Below, piece after piece: positions 50,999-62,600 of a DNA stretch of 64,000 nt (its first letter is position 1; the number at the start of each line of letters is the position of its first letter). Under the pieces are notes generated by a model. It had not been told where the DNA came from. It was given only the letters and a program-made list of their open reading frames with translations, and ran no database searches. Both the position numbers and the translations under genes were made by a program. The stretch comes from Anaerolineaceae bacterium (GTDB lineage: Bacteria > Chloroflexota > Anaerolineae > Aggregatilineales > Phototrophicaceae), in assembly GCA_016124855.1 (NCBI GenBank), contig WGMX01000020.1, positions 372,001 to 436,000 of the forward strand, read 5' to 3'.

Positions 50999-52623
50999 CA
51001 CCGATTTCTCAGGGTTCTGATCGCGCTCCGGTGCTCGTCAACCGCACTCGTGATCGCTACTTGTATGTATTGATCGTGTTTATTACGTTTGCCAGCATGT
51101 TAGGCGCTGTGTCGATTTCGATCTCATCGGAACCCAATCAGTTTCTTTTAGGATTTACGATAAGCCTCTTCGTCATGAGCGTGATTGCATTAATCGTGTT
51201 GTGGCGCGGCCATATCACACTGGCAATTTACATAGTCATTCTTCAGTCAGTGGTCGGTGTATTCGCTACGAGTCAAATTGACATTTGGTGGATGCTGTTT
51301 GACGCGATACTTGCGGCGATTACGGCATCAGTACTTGCGGAACGTAACTTTTATCGAATTGTGATGACTTTGGTATTAGGAACAATTTTAGCGCTGATTA
51401 TTCATTCCATTCAGATCGACAAGATTGGCAATGGACAACTCGTCCCTTACTTGGTGATCATGCTCTGTGTGACGATTGTCGGTGTGACCACGCGCTATTT
51501 CACTATCCAGTCGAGAAAAGCTGCGGAAGTCGCCGCCAGCAGTGCAAACCTGCTGCAAGCGGCAGCCGCTACCAGCGAAATCATCGGCAAGCTGTTGAAG
51601 CTCGATGAGTTGTTATCACAGGCCATCGAACTTATCCGTGAGCGATTTGCCTTTTATCATGTTCAAATTTTCTTACTCGATGAAGCAGGCGAAAACGCAC
51701 AGCTCGCCGCCAGTACCGGCTCGGTCGGACAGATGTTATTCGAACGTCACCACAGCTTGCCGGTTGGCAGCCGCAGCGTTATCGGACGTGTGACCAGCAG
51801 CGGTCAGCCCGTAACCGCCAATGACACCGACCCTTTTTATCATCGCAACGAACTGCTGCCCAATACCCGTTCGGAACTGGCGCTGCCAATTTTGGACGGT
51901 GACAAAATTATCGGTGCCTTGGATGTACAAAGCCGACGTTACGAAGTCTTTACCACCGAAGTAATTCAAGCGCTGCAAGTGGTGGCAAATCAATTGGGTA
52001 TCACCATTCGTAATGCACGCTTGTTTGAAGAACAAGAGAAAACCACCAATGATGCACGGCGTTTGTTCCTTGAATCAGAAACCAACCTCCGTGAAATCCA
52101 GCGTCTGAATCAGCAGTTAACCCGTTCCGGTTGGCAGGATTATCTTCAGACCGGTAAGCCGGTCAGCGGTGTGACCCTGAATGGCACAGCGATAACCCCT
52201 GCCGCTGAATGGACGGACAGCTTGCGCGCGGCGACCCGCGCTCGTCAGGCCGTTACCACCGAGCGTGAAGGACAGAAGATTATTTCTGTACCAATGGTCT
52301 TGGATAACGAGGTCATCGGCGCGATTGAAGTCGAGGCTACTGGCACAACCCAAGAGTCGGACATTACCGAAATGGTGAATGCGGTTGCCCAGCGTTTGGC
52401 GCTCAGCCTTGATAAAGCCCGCTTATTTGAAGAGTCGCAAGAAGCCACCGCCCGTGAACAGCGCATCAACGAAATTGTCACCCGCTATCAAAGCGTGAAT
52501 AACATTGATGAATTGTTACGCATCACCCTCCTAGAATTGAGCCAGTCATTGGGGGCAACACACAGCAGTATCCGCTTGGGTACAGCACCGGTTGTCAGCC
52601 TGAACGGAGAAGGCCACGCATGA
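50995..52623 (+). CDS. Integral-membrane GAF sensor (paralogue 2 of 3), no kinase domain
   Basis: The 542-residue protein repeats the architecture of the preceding gene product: about six helices (20-175), a GAF (about 195-350) with ASTGSVGQMLFERHH and YHRNELLPNTRSE, a linker with GWQDYL, half a GAF (VPMVLDNEVIGAIEVE) and a truncated GAF start ending SSIRLG. It overlaps both neighbours by 4 nt, so the three genes are translationally coupled. The GAFs are much more alike than the membrane parts, pointing to old duplication with separate evolution of the input half. Confidence 0.85.
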   Translation: MTPISQGSDRAPVLVNRTRDRYLYVLIVFITFASMLGAVSISISSEPNQFLLGFTISLFVMSVIALIVLWRGHITLAIYIVILQSVVGVFATSQIDIWWMLFDAILAAITASVLAERNFYRIVMTLVLGTILALIIHSIQIDKIGNGQLVPYLVIMLCVTIVGVTTRYFTIQSRKAAEVAASSANLLQAAAATSEIIGKLLKLDELLSQAIELIRERFAFYHVQIFLLDEAGENAQLAASTGSVGQMLFERHHSLPVGSRSVIGRVTSSGQPVTANDTDPFYHRNELLPNTRSELALPILDGDKIIGALDVQSRRYEVFTTEVIQALQVVANQLGITIRNARLFEEQEKTTNDARRLFLESETNLREIQRLNQQLTRSGWQDYLQTGKPVSGVTLNGTAITPAAEWTDSLRAATRARQAVTTEREGQKIISVPMVLDNEVIGAIEVEATGTTQESDITEMVNAVAQRLALSLDKARLFEESQEATAREQRINEIVTRYQSVNNIDELLRITLLELSQSLGATHSSIRLGTAPVVSLNGEGHA

Positions 52624-54311
52624 ATAGGTTTAACCGCTTTCGCCAACAGCTTTTTGGTGTGCGCCATTTGTATAGCAATCCGCTGGATGCTCAACGCGCA
52701 CAGGTTTTGACTGTACTCACGGTAGTCATTGCTGTTGTACTGGTGATGACCTTTGCTTTCTTTCAAATCCCTGAAATTTTGCGAAACGGCCCGACTGATC
52801 CGGTCAATACATTGATATCGGTGGCGGATCTGGTGGCCTTGGTCTTCGCCTACCGCCAAATTCAGCGTGGCAAACTGAACCTCGCCATTTGGATTGTCGT
52901 TGGATTGGTCATCATCGGCGCGGTGCAAAGCATCTTGCGCGGCGGGCCGAATAGTACAGCCACCATCAGTAACAGTACGGTCGTCTTACTGCCAGTACCC
53001 ATTGTTTTAGCTGGAACGCTCTTATCTCGTCGGGGTATGTTTGGGGTTTCCGCTCTGACATTTTTGTTGGTTATCATCGCGGCGGTTGCCCAATCCGCCA
53101 ATGGCACACCCTTTACCTATATACCTGCTGAAGTGGCTGTTGCCGATGTGGTGACCATTATCCTGACGCTGCTGGTGACGGTCGCTATTCTGGGTGCATT
53201 TCTCGGCTCGCTCCAACGCATAGCCAATGAGTCGTACCAGTTGACCGCTCTGCGCCAGTGGATTAACCAACTGGGCTCAGACCTCAGCGCAATTCATGAC
53301 GAGACAACCTTACTAAACACGGCCATTACCCGCATCCGGCAGGTCGTTGTTCAGCGCTTCGTTGAAATTTATATCATCAATGAGGATGGGAATCTGGTCT
53401 TGCCGTCTGGTGGCACTCAGCGCCGTAAAATTATTCGCTCGATTGAACCTAACATTTTGGCGGAAGCCGCACGCACACGTACTGTGTTAGTCACATCCTT
53501 GGAAGATGCGCCGGAGCGCCATACGCATATGGCGGCATCCACCAGCTATGCGGCAGCCGTACCGATCATGGTGAATGACAACCTGATGGGAGTACTCGAT
53601 TTTCAGGATGTGCAGCAGTTTTCAGCCAACGAACTGGAAAGCCTGCAAGAACTGGCTGGTTTACTGGCGCTGAACTGGCAGCGTGTACGGGTTACGACCG
53701 ATCTGCAATCGCGGGTTGATGACCAAGAACTAACCATCACCCGTCTGCAAACCCAGCTTCAGGACTTTAGCCGCCGTCAGCAGCAAGATGTCAGCGAAAT
53801 TTGGGGCGGCTATATTCAAGGGCGCGGTAAGCAGGCCATTGGTTATAACCTGAGCGGCGATTCGGCGGTTCCGGTACAAGCCAGTGATCTTCCCGGCGAT
53901 TTGGTGAATACCCTGAAGACCGGACAGCTTGAAGTTTCGACGCAGGGCAACGAGCAGGTCGTTAATGTCCCCATTAAGTTCCGTGATACCAACTTGGGCG
54001 CGATGTCTTTCGCTGTGCCTGCGGATCAGCCGTTGAATGACCGGCAGATCGAAGTCGCGACGATCGTGGCTGAACGTCTGGCGCTGGCTCTGGAAAACAC
54101 GCGCTTATTCGAGCAAAGCCAGTCACAGGCGTTTCGTGAACGCAAGGCGAGTGAAGTCGCGACAGCGCTCATCGGTGCGACTGATGTACGGGTAGTCTTG
54201 AATATGGCAGCCGAACAATTTAAGGAAGCGTTAGGCGCAGTGAATACACGGATTTATATCCAACCGGAAACCATGATGGAACCGCTAGCCCAAACGCAGC
54301 AGGAGCAGTAG
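52620..54311 (+). CDS. Integral-membrane GAF sensor (paralogue 3 of 3), diverged, no kinase domain
   Basis: The 563-residue protein has the same plan: about six helices (30-200), one GAF (about 220-365), a linker with IWGGYI, half a GAF (VPIKFRDTNLGAMSF) and a truncated GAF start ending TRIYIQ. Its GAF has lost the ASTGE motif and the HxRNELLP motif that its siblings and the giant kinase share, so its ligand or role has probably changed. GGAGAAGG precedes the ATG. The stop is 2 nt before the next start. Confidence 0.85.
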   Translation: MNRFNRFRQQLFGVRHLYSNPLDAQRAQVLTVLTVVIAVVLVMTFAFFQIPEILRNGPTDPVNTLISVADLVALVFAYRQIQRGKLNLAIWIVVGLVIIGAVQSILRGGPNSTATISNSTVVLLPVPIVLAGTLLSRRGMFGVSALTFLLVIIAAVAQSANGTPFTYIPAEVAVADVVTIILTLLVTVAILGAFLGSLQRIANESYQLTALRQWINQLGSDLSAIHDETTLLNTAITRIRQVVVQRFVEIYIINEDGNLVLPSGGTQRRKIIRSIEPNILAEAARTRTVLVTSLEDAPERHTHMAASTSYAAAVPIMVNDNLMGVLDFQDVQQFSANELESLQELAGLLALNWQRVRVTTDLQSRVDDQELTITRLQTQLQDFSRRQQQDVSEIWGGYIQGRGKQAIGYNLSGDSAVPVQASDLPGDLVNTLKTGQLEVSTQGNEQVVNVPIKFRDTNLGAMSFAVPADQPLNDRQIEVATIVAERLALALENTRLFEQSQSQAFRERKASEVATALIGATDVRVVLNMAAEQFKEALGAVNTRIYIQPETMMEPLAQTQQEQ

Positions 54312-54313
54312 CG

Positions 54314-56548
54314 ATGGCAATTCTCTCTCGTGTCTTAAATGTCACCCGCTGGCCGTTGTGGGTAAAAATTTCGCTAGGGCTGGTCGTCGCGGTAATCATT
54401 CCGCTCATCATTGGTGGCTTCATTATTCAAAGTGGCTTTGTGTCTTACAGCCTGAATACCGAAAAAGACATACTCGATCAAGCGGGCAAGCAGCAGCTTA
54501 AGGACCTCACAGCCGTCTTACAGAAGGCGGAATCAAACCTGACCACACTTGCGACAAGCGAAGAACTGAGTTCGCAATTTATACAATCGCTTGAATCAAC
54601 CGGTGTGAATTTCCAAGACGCGCGCGGAATATCACTAGATATGCAGCGTGAATTACTGCAAATTGGTAATTTTCAAGCCATACAACTGGTCAATCTCAAG
54701 GGCCTGATCGTTGCGCAGGCCACAACCAAGCAGTTGTTGACGAAGCGTGGTTTTGATTCACAGTCCGCCGCCTTTATTGCGGCCCAGAACGGCGCACAGA
54801 GCAGCATTATTAAAACCGTCTCGGTTTCTAATGATCCTAATCTGCTGATTGAGTACACATACGCCATAAGCAATGAAGAAAACCAGATTATCGGTTATCT
54901 TGTGGCAACGCTTGATAATGCTGTCGTGCTCCAATATCTCGATGTGGGCGAAAATATTGATAGTTACCTTGTCACAGCCGGACAAAACCCGCTCGTGATT
55001 AAGCGTCAAGGGGTGGTCAAGGGCAGCACTTTAGCCGACTCGGTAGCGGTCAAGCGCGCTTTTACCGGGCAAACTGCGACCACCACTTATGTTGCCGGTT
55101 CACTGCAAAACAATGTCGAGATTTTGGGAAGCTATGGCTCGATTGCAAATCCGGCTGCGACCAACCAGACTTTGTTTGCGCTCGTAAGCGAACTTCCCAC
55201 CAGTGCCATACCCAATCCAGTCTTGGAATATCTGGGCGGATCGCGCCTGTTCGTCGCCGGTGTGGGCTTGGTGATTGTGATATTTCTGTTAGCCGTGTTG
55301 GGAAATCAGATGATTACGCCGCCCATTAATAATCTCCGTCAGGCCATGCAAGCGGTGGTCGATGGTGATTTTAATCATGACGTTGTCACTGGAGATCGTT
55401 ATGACGAGATTGGTCAGCTTAATGCCACCTTCATTGACATGCGGGCGCATGTTCGCGGCTTAATTGATGAACTTGAAGGCCGCATCGCTTCTCGTACCCG
55501 TGACATCAGCGCTACACAGGAAGTCGGTCGTTTCGCGGCGTCGCAGCGCAATCTGCAAACCTTGATGGAACAGATCGTGGAACTCATTACCGAGAAATTC
55601 CCCGATATTTATCATGCCCAAATCTTCTTGCTGGATGCCGACCGTGAATATGCCGTGCTGCGTGCCAGTACCGGTGAACCCGGCAAAATCATGTTGGCTC
55701 GCGGTCACAAATTGATGGTAGGCAGTGTTAGCGTCATCGGGCAGGTGACCGGACAGGGAGAATTTGTCGTTGCCCGTGACACCGGAACCAGCCAAGTCCA
55801 CCAGCGCAATGAACTGCTGCCGCTGACCCGCGCTGAACTGGCCATTCCGCTAAAAGTCGGTGATGTGACCATCGGCGCACTCGACGTTCAAAGCCGCGTT
55901 CGGGATGCATTCGGTAAAGATGAAATCACCATTCTGCAAACGATGGCTGATCAAGTTGCCGTCGCCATCGAAAACGCCCGCTTGTATCAAGACTCGGTGC
56001 GTCGCTTGGAAGAAATCGAGCGCATTAACCGTAATTCTACCCTCAAAGCGTGGCAGGAATACCTAAATGCACAGCGTGAACGTGAGCTTTCCAGTGAGGC
56101 AGGTATCATCAGCGGGACTGATTTGTCGGCCATTCGTAAACAGGCCGTTCAGCAAAACCGCATCGTCGTGGGCGCGGTCACTGCTAACCAGACGGTTCCG
56201 ATTGCTGTGCCGGTACAGTTACGCGGACAAATCTTAGGTGCGGTCGAGTGGGAAATTCCCGCGGCGGATCTGAGCGAAAACAAACTTCAACTCGCGCAAG
56301 AACTGGCGAACCGTTTGGCCACCAGTTTGGATAACGCCCGCCTGTTTCAGGAAAGCCAGCGCGCCGCTGAACGTGAACGCGTGGTCAATAATATTGCCGC
56401 CCGCCTCACCCCACAAACCGAAATCGGCGACATTTTGCAAACGGCTGTGCGCGAAGTCGGTCAGGCGCTCCGTTCGCCACAGGTCAGCATCCGCCTGCAC
56501 CGCACCAACGGCAGTGGCAGTAACGGTAATGGAAGCACTCACAACTAA
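54314..56548 (+). CDS. Cache-like/HAMP/GAF transmembrane sensor, no kinase domain
   Basis: The 744-residue protein has a first helix (about 18-40), an extracytoplasmic region (about 41-310) with a dCache-like pattern (KQQLKDLTAVLQKAESNLTTLA at its start), a second helix (about 315-335) and a HAMP domain (TPPINNLRQAMQAVVDGDF). A GAF (about 395-555) follows with ASTGEPGKIM and VHQRNELLPLTRAE. Then come a linker with AWQEYL, half a GAF (VPVQLRGQILGAVEWE) and the truncated GAF start ending VSIRLH. It adds an outside-sensing branch to the cluster. AGGAG precedes the ATG. There is no kinase and no methyl-accepting output. Confidence 0.88.
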   Translation: MAILSRVLNVTRWPLWVKISLGLVVAVIIPLIIGGFIIQSGFVSYSLNTEKDILDQAGKQQLKDLTAVLQKAESNLTTLATSEELSSQFIQSLESTGVNFQDARGISLDMQRELLQIGNFQAIQLVNLKGLIVAQATTKQLLTKRGFDSQSAAFIAAQNGAQSSIIKTVSVSNDPNLLIEYTYAISNEENQIIGYLVATLDNAVVLQYLDVGENIDSYLVTAGQNPLVIKRQGVVKGSTLADSVAVKRAFTGQTATTTYVAGSLQNNVEILGSYGSIANPAATNQTLFALVSELPTSAIPNPVLEYLGGSRLFVAGVGLVIVIFLLAVLGNQMITPPINNLRQAMQAVVDGDFNHDVVTGDRYDEIGQLNATFIDMRAHVRGLIDELEGRIASRTRDISATQEVGRFAASQRNLQTLMEQIVELITEKFPDIYHAQIFLLDADREYAVLRASTGEPGKIMLARGHKLMVGSVSVIGQVTGQGEFVVARDTGTSQVHQRNELLPLTRAELAIPLKVGDVTIGALDVQSRVRDAFGKDEITILQTMADQVAVAIENARLYQDSVRRLEEIERINRNSTLKAWQEYLNAQRERELSSEAGIISGTDLSAIRKQAVQQNRIVVGAVTANQTVPIAVPVQLRGQILGAVEWEIPAADLSENKLQLAQELANRLATSLDNARLFQESQRAAERERVVNNIAARLTPQTEIGDILQTAVREVGQALRSPQVSIRLHRTNGSGSNGNGSTHN

Positions 56549-56611
56549 AGTTAACAGTCTAGCAGGATAATTTTATCGTATGCTAGTAGTACTGGGTACA
56601 TAAAACGATCT

Positions 56612-59600
56612 ATGGTAAATAATATGGCGCGTAAAAAAGATCCACTCAACCGATCCCGTTCGCTTCACCAGCAAATGATGCGGCGTATCGCACCGATTGT
56701 CATTGTCGGATTCATCGTCATGACCGCCATTGCTGTCTTGCTGCATCGTTCCAATCTGGAAATCCAGCTCAAGAGCGATCTCAAGCAGACCTTGGATGAA
56801 CGCAGCGCGTTAGTTGATCAATTTTTCACCAAGCTGGAAAATGACCTCAATTATCTTGCGCGTGTTGATGTTGCGCGGCGCTTAGCCGCATATAGTGTTG
56901 ATCCGAGTACCTCACCGGTAGGCGGCATCACGTGGGAAACGTCCCTTGCGACAGATATGGTGGATGTCGCTAATGAGAACCCTAACTTTTACAATCAACT
57001 GAACTTTGTTACGGTTAAAGGTTCAGTGTGGGTACAGGTAATTAATAAAGGCGGCTTGCTGTCGACCATTTTCCCATCAGACAATAAAGATTTCGCAAAA
57101 GATGCCAATTTCAACAGCATCAAGTCCAATCAGATAACAATTTCGTCCATTGTTTACGGCACATCCGCTGATAATAAACCAACCGCAGTTATTACCGCTT
57201 ACGCGCCAATAGTCGAAAAAGCCCAGAATAATAAGCTGGTGGGTGTCATCGCCGTCAAAGTCAATGCGGATGCCAGTCTTATTCAACCGATCTTGACAGC
57301 GGGTGCGCAAGATAACCATGACTTTTTGTTGGTGAACCGCAACGGACTGCTCATCAATAATGGGCAAGCACTGAAGGATAGTAATCCGACGCTGAGCAAG
57401 TTGTTGGCCGAAAATCCCGGCAACATTGAATTGAGTGTTCTTGGTTCAAATACTATTGCATCGCGCATCGTGTCCAACCACGGTATTCCCGATATGCCGT
57501 GGACACTTATATTACTTGACCAAGGTAATGCTGCCATACTTTACGGTGAAGGGTTGGGCGGAATCGCAGCCATCATTGTTATCGGGGCGATAGCCTGTGT
57601 CTTAGCGCTCTGGTTGATTAATCGTATCCTCAACCAATGGTTAGAACCGCTCAGCGCGACTCGCACACTGGCCTATAATTTAGCCGCCGGACAGATGGAA
57701 GACACGCTGCCGCCTCTGGCTAACAGTGATGAGTTGGGCCAACTGACGGATTCCTTCAAACATATTTCGCGCCGGATGAGTGATCTTTCGCAGGAACTCG
57801 AATTAAATGTCCTAACCACTCAGGAGCATTTGAATCTGGTCACGGAGCTCACGCGCGAATCCAATAACCTCCAATCCGCCGATGAACTGCTTGAACTGGC
57901 TACCGAGCGCGTCTGTGAAGCATTCAAAATGTATCATGGTCAAGCCTATCTGCTTGATGATATTGGCCTGAATGCCTATCTGTCGTACAGTCGGGGCATT
58001 GTCGGCAAGCGTTTGGTCGAGCAGGGCATTCCGGTTCAAGTGGGTTCTGCATCACCCGTCGGCGAAGCCGCTGCCAGCGGCAAACCGGTTATCGTAAGCG
58101 ACACGCTTAATCCCGGAAGAGTGCCGTATATGGCTAACCCTGTTCTGCCAGATACGCGCGCTGAAATTGCTGTGCCGCTTATGGCAGGTGAACAGGTCAT
58201 CGGTGTAATCGACCTTCACAGCAACAACCCGCGTTTGTTTGATGATGCCGAGATCACCGTTTTGCAGCTCATTTGTAACCAGATCGGCGCGGTGCTGCAA
58301 AAGCTGCGTCAAATGAGCGCCTACGAAAACCGAATCGAACAGGAAGATAGCCTCAACCGCCGCCTGACACGTTCTGCTTGGACTGAAACCGAAGAACGCT
58401 ATGCGCTCTCCGATTCTTATCAGTACAACCTGATTGACGTCGTTCCCACCGCCATGATGGACGACAACATCGAGGCATTGAGTGCGCCTATTACCATTCG
58501 CGGTGAAGTCATCGGCACGCTGGCGGCAGCCGCACCTGAAGGAATGCCCTTCACGGTTGGTGATCACGCCGTGCTTCGGGCGGTTGCTGACCGCGTCGGT
58601 CTGGCAATTGAAGGCGCCCGCTTGTTTCAGGAAACACAGTCCAGCCTTGCGATTACCTCCGTTCTGTACCAACTCAGCCGTTTGCTCAATCAAGCCACAG
58701 AACTGACAGAAGTGGTTAAAGCGGTTATCACAGCCGTCACGTCGGATGCTGCCAGCGGGCAAATCTGGCTGTTTGAGGAAAACACCAACCAGACCGAAAG
58801 CGGTTGGTTGCAATTGGCTGCTGATTGGTATGTTGACGAACAGGTTGTCCGTACCGGTGGTGAATTCCAACTCAACATTAATGACTCGTCGTTTCTGGGC
58901 AGCTTGAGCGATATGCAGGTCAAAGTCATCAGCGATGCGACCCGCGATACCCGTTTGGACAGCGAACTGAAAGGTACACTGCGCTTATTGGATGCGCGTG
59001 CGGCGATTTTCATTCCGTTTAGTGTACGTGGTCAGTGGCGCGGTATTCTCTCACTGCTGTTCACGGATGCCCGCGAATTCAGCGAAAGTGACGGACGCAT
59101 CTACACCGCGTTGATCGATCAGGCCGGTGTTGCCATTGATAACCGTCTCCTGATTCGCCAAACAGAGATGACTCTGAACCAGAATGAACGCTTGTATGTT
59201 GCCAGCAGCCAAATTAATACCGCCCAAACACCGGTCGAATTGATCAGTGCGGTACAGGCTGCTACACCCGAAATCAGCCTGCGTTTTGAACTTGGGCTGC
59301 TCGAAGGTCAGTTGGATAACACCGGTTGGCCCACATTAGTGCGCATCGTGGCGCGCGCTGAAGGTGTCACGGCACAAGCTGCCGACTCACTGCAAGCCTT
59401 GGTTGTCGATGCCAACTCACCGCTGCGTAAACGTGAAGCGCTGTCTGTCGAAATGCTGGGTGGACATACCCTCATCTTCCCCATGTTCAGCGCCAACCAA
59501 CCGATTGCGATGCTGTATGTCACCAGTCCCCGCACCTATACCATTTCGGAAGAAGACACCGAAATTTACAAGGCGCTCGCCGGACAAATCAGTACCGTGT

Positions 59601-62600
59601 TGGAAAATCAGCGTCTGCTGCAAAGAACATCGACCGCACTGGACGAAACACGCCGTTTGTATACAGCCAGCCGTTCTATTTCCAGCGCGCAAGATATCGC
59701 TGCCGTTTATAAAGCAGCCAGTGAGCATCTGGTGCAGTCTGCCGGACAAATCAGCCGCTTGACCGTGCTGTTAGCCGGGCCAAACGCTACTGTAGATGCT
59801 GCCTATTTTGATGTGGCCTATACATGGACAGAAAATCCGCAGCCCGACGCACCAGTATATGACCGGATGCGTGTGCCTGCCGACATGCTGCCAATTGGCA
59901 AACTAATGGCCGTCGCAAAAGACAGCCTCTATTTTGATGATCTGACCACCAATTTGGCGGAGAATAATCCGCTGCGTCAGACCTTCGAAACGTGGGGAGC
60001 GGTAAGCGCGATTGTCATCCCGCTTCAAACCCAGCGCCAATGGTTAGGCGTGGTGGTTGCCGAATCCCAAAGCCCACGTGCTTTCGATGAGCAGTACATC
60101 CGCTTCACCCGCGCGGTGTCCGATCAGGTCGCTATCGCCGTCGAAAACAGAATGCTGTTCGAAGAAGCCCGCAGCGAAGCCCAACGTGCGCTGACGCTGG
60201 CGGAAGTTGGTCAGATGGCGGCTCAAGTCAGCACCGACTTCGAGCAAAACATTAACTTGGTCTTCCAACGCGTAGCTCAAGCCGGCAGTTATGACCGTTG
60301 GCTGCTGCTCCTCGGTAACGAAGTTGACGTCAACAAATTTGATGTCTACAGCAGTCATAATCCGGTGGACGCGGATTTCTTCGCCCAAACCAGCTACGAC
60401 ACTCAGATGAGCCATTCGATCATCGACAGCTACCATACCGAAGAGATGATTGTCATCAACGATCCGCAGCGCTATCCGGCATTCACGGGATGGAAGAGCG
60501 CTTCACTGGAATTACTGGGAAAGCACATGGTTGCGCCGGTTTATTCCAGCGGTGATACCGTCGGCGCGCTGTTGATTGGACGCGGTTTAGAAAGTCCCGA
60601 CTTGGATGCGCGTGATGAACAGCTTATCCGCACCTTAGCGGCACAGATTTCAGTCGCGGTCGATAATCGCCGCTTGTTCCGTGCTGCTGAACAGGAACGC
60701 GAATATCTGCGCTCAATTCTGGAAACCATGCCCACCGGTATTGTGGTGCTTGACCCCGAAACACTTATGCCCATTCAGTCCAACGCGCAGGCTGAAGTAC
60801 TGCTCGGCAAACCGATCAATTTTGCTGTGCCCTTTGACGTTAAAGACTATAACCTCATCCGTACCGGTACCAACGTGCATTATCCCGAAGCCGAACTGCC
60901 CATTAACGTTGCTGCTGTCAGTGGTACAGCATCCTTCGGTGACGATATTGCCGTCGTCCATGATGACTTCCAGAATGATCTGCTGCTGAACGCCGCCCCC
61001 ATTTTTGATGGTCGCGGAAATGTAAATGCTATCGTGGCCGCCTTTCAAGACATTAGCAACCTGCGTGGCCTTGAAAATACCCTTCAGAACAGCTTGCGTG
61101 AACAAATCGCGCTCTATGAAGCCACCCGTTCTCTATCCGAAGCCACCTCTTTGGAAGATGCGCTGGACGCGACGGTTGCGCAGTTGTTCATGCTCGATCC
61201 GATGGACGGTTATATCGTACTGCTGGAAGAGAACACCGGTGCGCTCCTGCCTGTTCGTGGTGTCCTGTCTCCAGAACAATTCAATCTCTCTCAAGACCTC
61301 TTCCGTTCTGATGTCCTGATGATTACCGATTTGCATAATCAAACCGAAATCAGCGAGGAGCAGCAGCAAGAATTACTGAACGTGGGGGCGGAAGCTATAG
61401 CCGTCGTGCCCATGCGTACCCGTGACATCTTGCAGGGTTGGATTGCGGTTCTCTATAACCGCGTGCTCGACTTTAGCAACGACAACGAACGCTTCCTGAC
61501 GACCCTTGCTGATAACGCCGCCGTCGCCATTGATAACCGTAACCTTCAGCTCCGTACCGAAACCGCTTTCGACGAAGCCACCATTCTGTACGAAACCAGC
61601 CGTAGCTTGGCGAACGTGTCATCGCCGCAGCAAATTGTTGATGCGGTTGTCACCAAGCTGCGGTTGACCAGTGCCAATCAGGTATTCATGGCCATTCCGG
61701 CTACCGAAACCAACAGCGAAGATTTGGTCGTCATCGCCAACTGGCAGGCTGATGGACAAAGTGGTATTAACCTGCTCGGCGTGACCCTCAATCCCGATCA
61801 ATTCCCGGCATGGCGACAGGTTTCAACCAACTCGCTGTTGACCATCGACGATATTTTCCAAGAACCTGACCTCAGCGAACTTGAACAAATGGGTCTGGAA
61901 AGTACTGATGCCCGCGCTTTGGCTGTCATTCCGCTGCGTGCCGGTAATCGCCGACTCGGTGTCATCTGGATCGCTTCGTCGCAGCCGCACAAACACACCG
62001 AACGTGACCGTCGTATTTATCAATCCTTTGCGGAACAGGCTTCGCTCTCAATGGAAGCCACCCGTCTGCTGGAACAAACCGACCGTCGTGCGCGTCAGTT
62101 GTCTATTTCGGCACAGGTTAGCCAGATCGCCAACTCCATCTTGGATTTGAACGTGCTCATGCCGCGTTTGGTGGATTTAATCCGTGATGCCTTCCATTAT
62201 GATCATGTCCAGATTTTCTTGATGGACAATAAAGATCAGTTTGCGGAACTCCGCGCCAGCACCGGTGAACCCGGTCGGCAGCTTCTCGCCATCAATCACC
62301 GTTTGGCGAAAGGCTCGAAGTCGGTTATCGGTCAGGTGACGACCACCGGACAGCCCGTCATCGCCTTGGATACGGCTGATGCGCACGTCGTCCATCGTCC
62401 GAACCCGTATCTGCCGTTAACACGTTCTGAAATGGCGCTCCCCATCATCGTCAAGGGCAAGATTGCCGGTGCGTTGGACGTGCAGTCCAATACACCCAAC
62501 GCCTTCGGTGATGACGACGTGAATGTATTGACGACCCTTGCCAACCAGATTTCAGTTGCGCTGGATAACGCGCGGCTGTTCGAACAAGCGGAAACCCGTG

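Noticed and set aside
58052-58870. A 272-codon minus-strand frame inside the giant kinase gene
   Set aside because: It is opposite a continuous 2,463-codon GAF/kinase frame; its translation is low-complexity and matches nothing.
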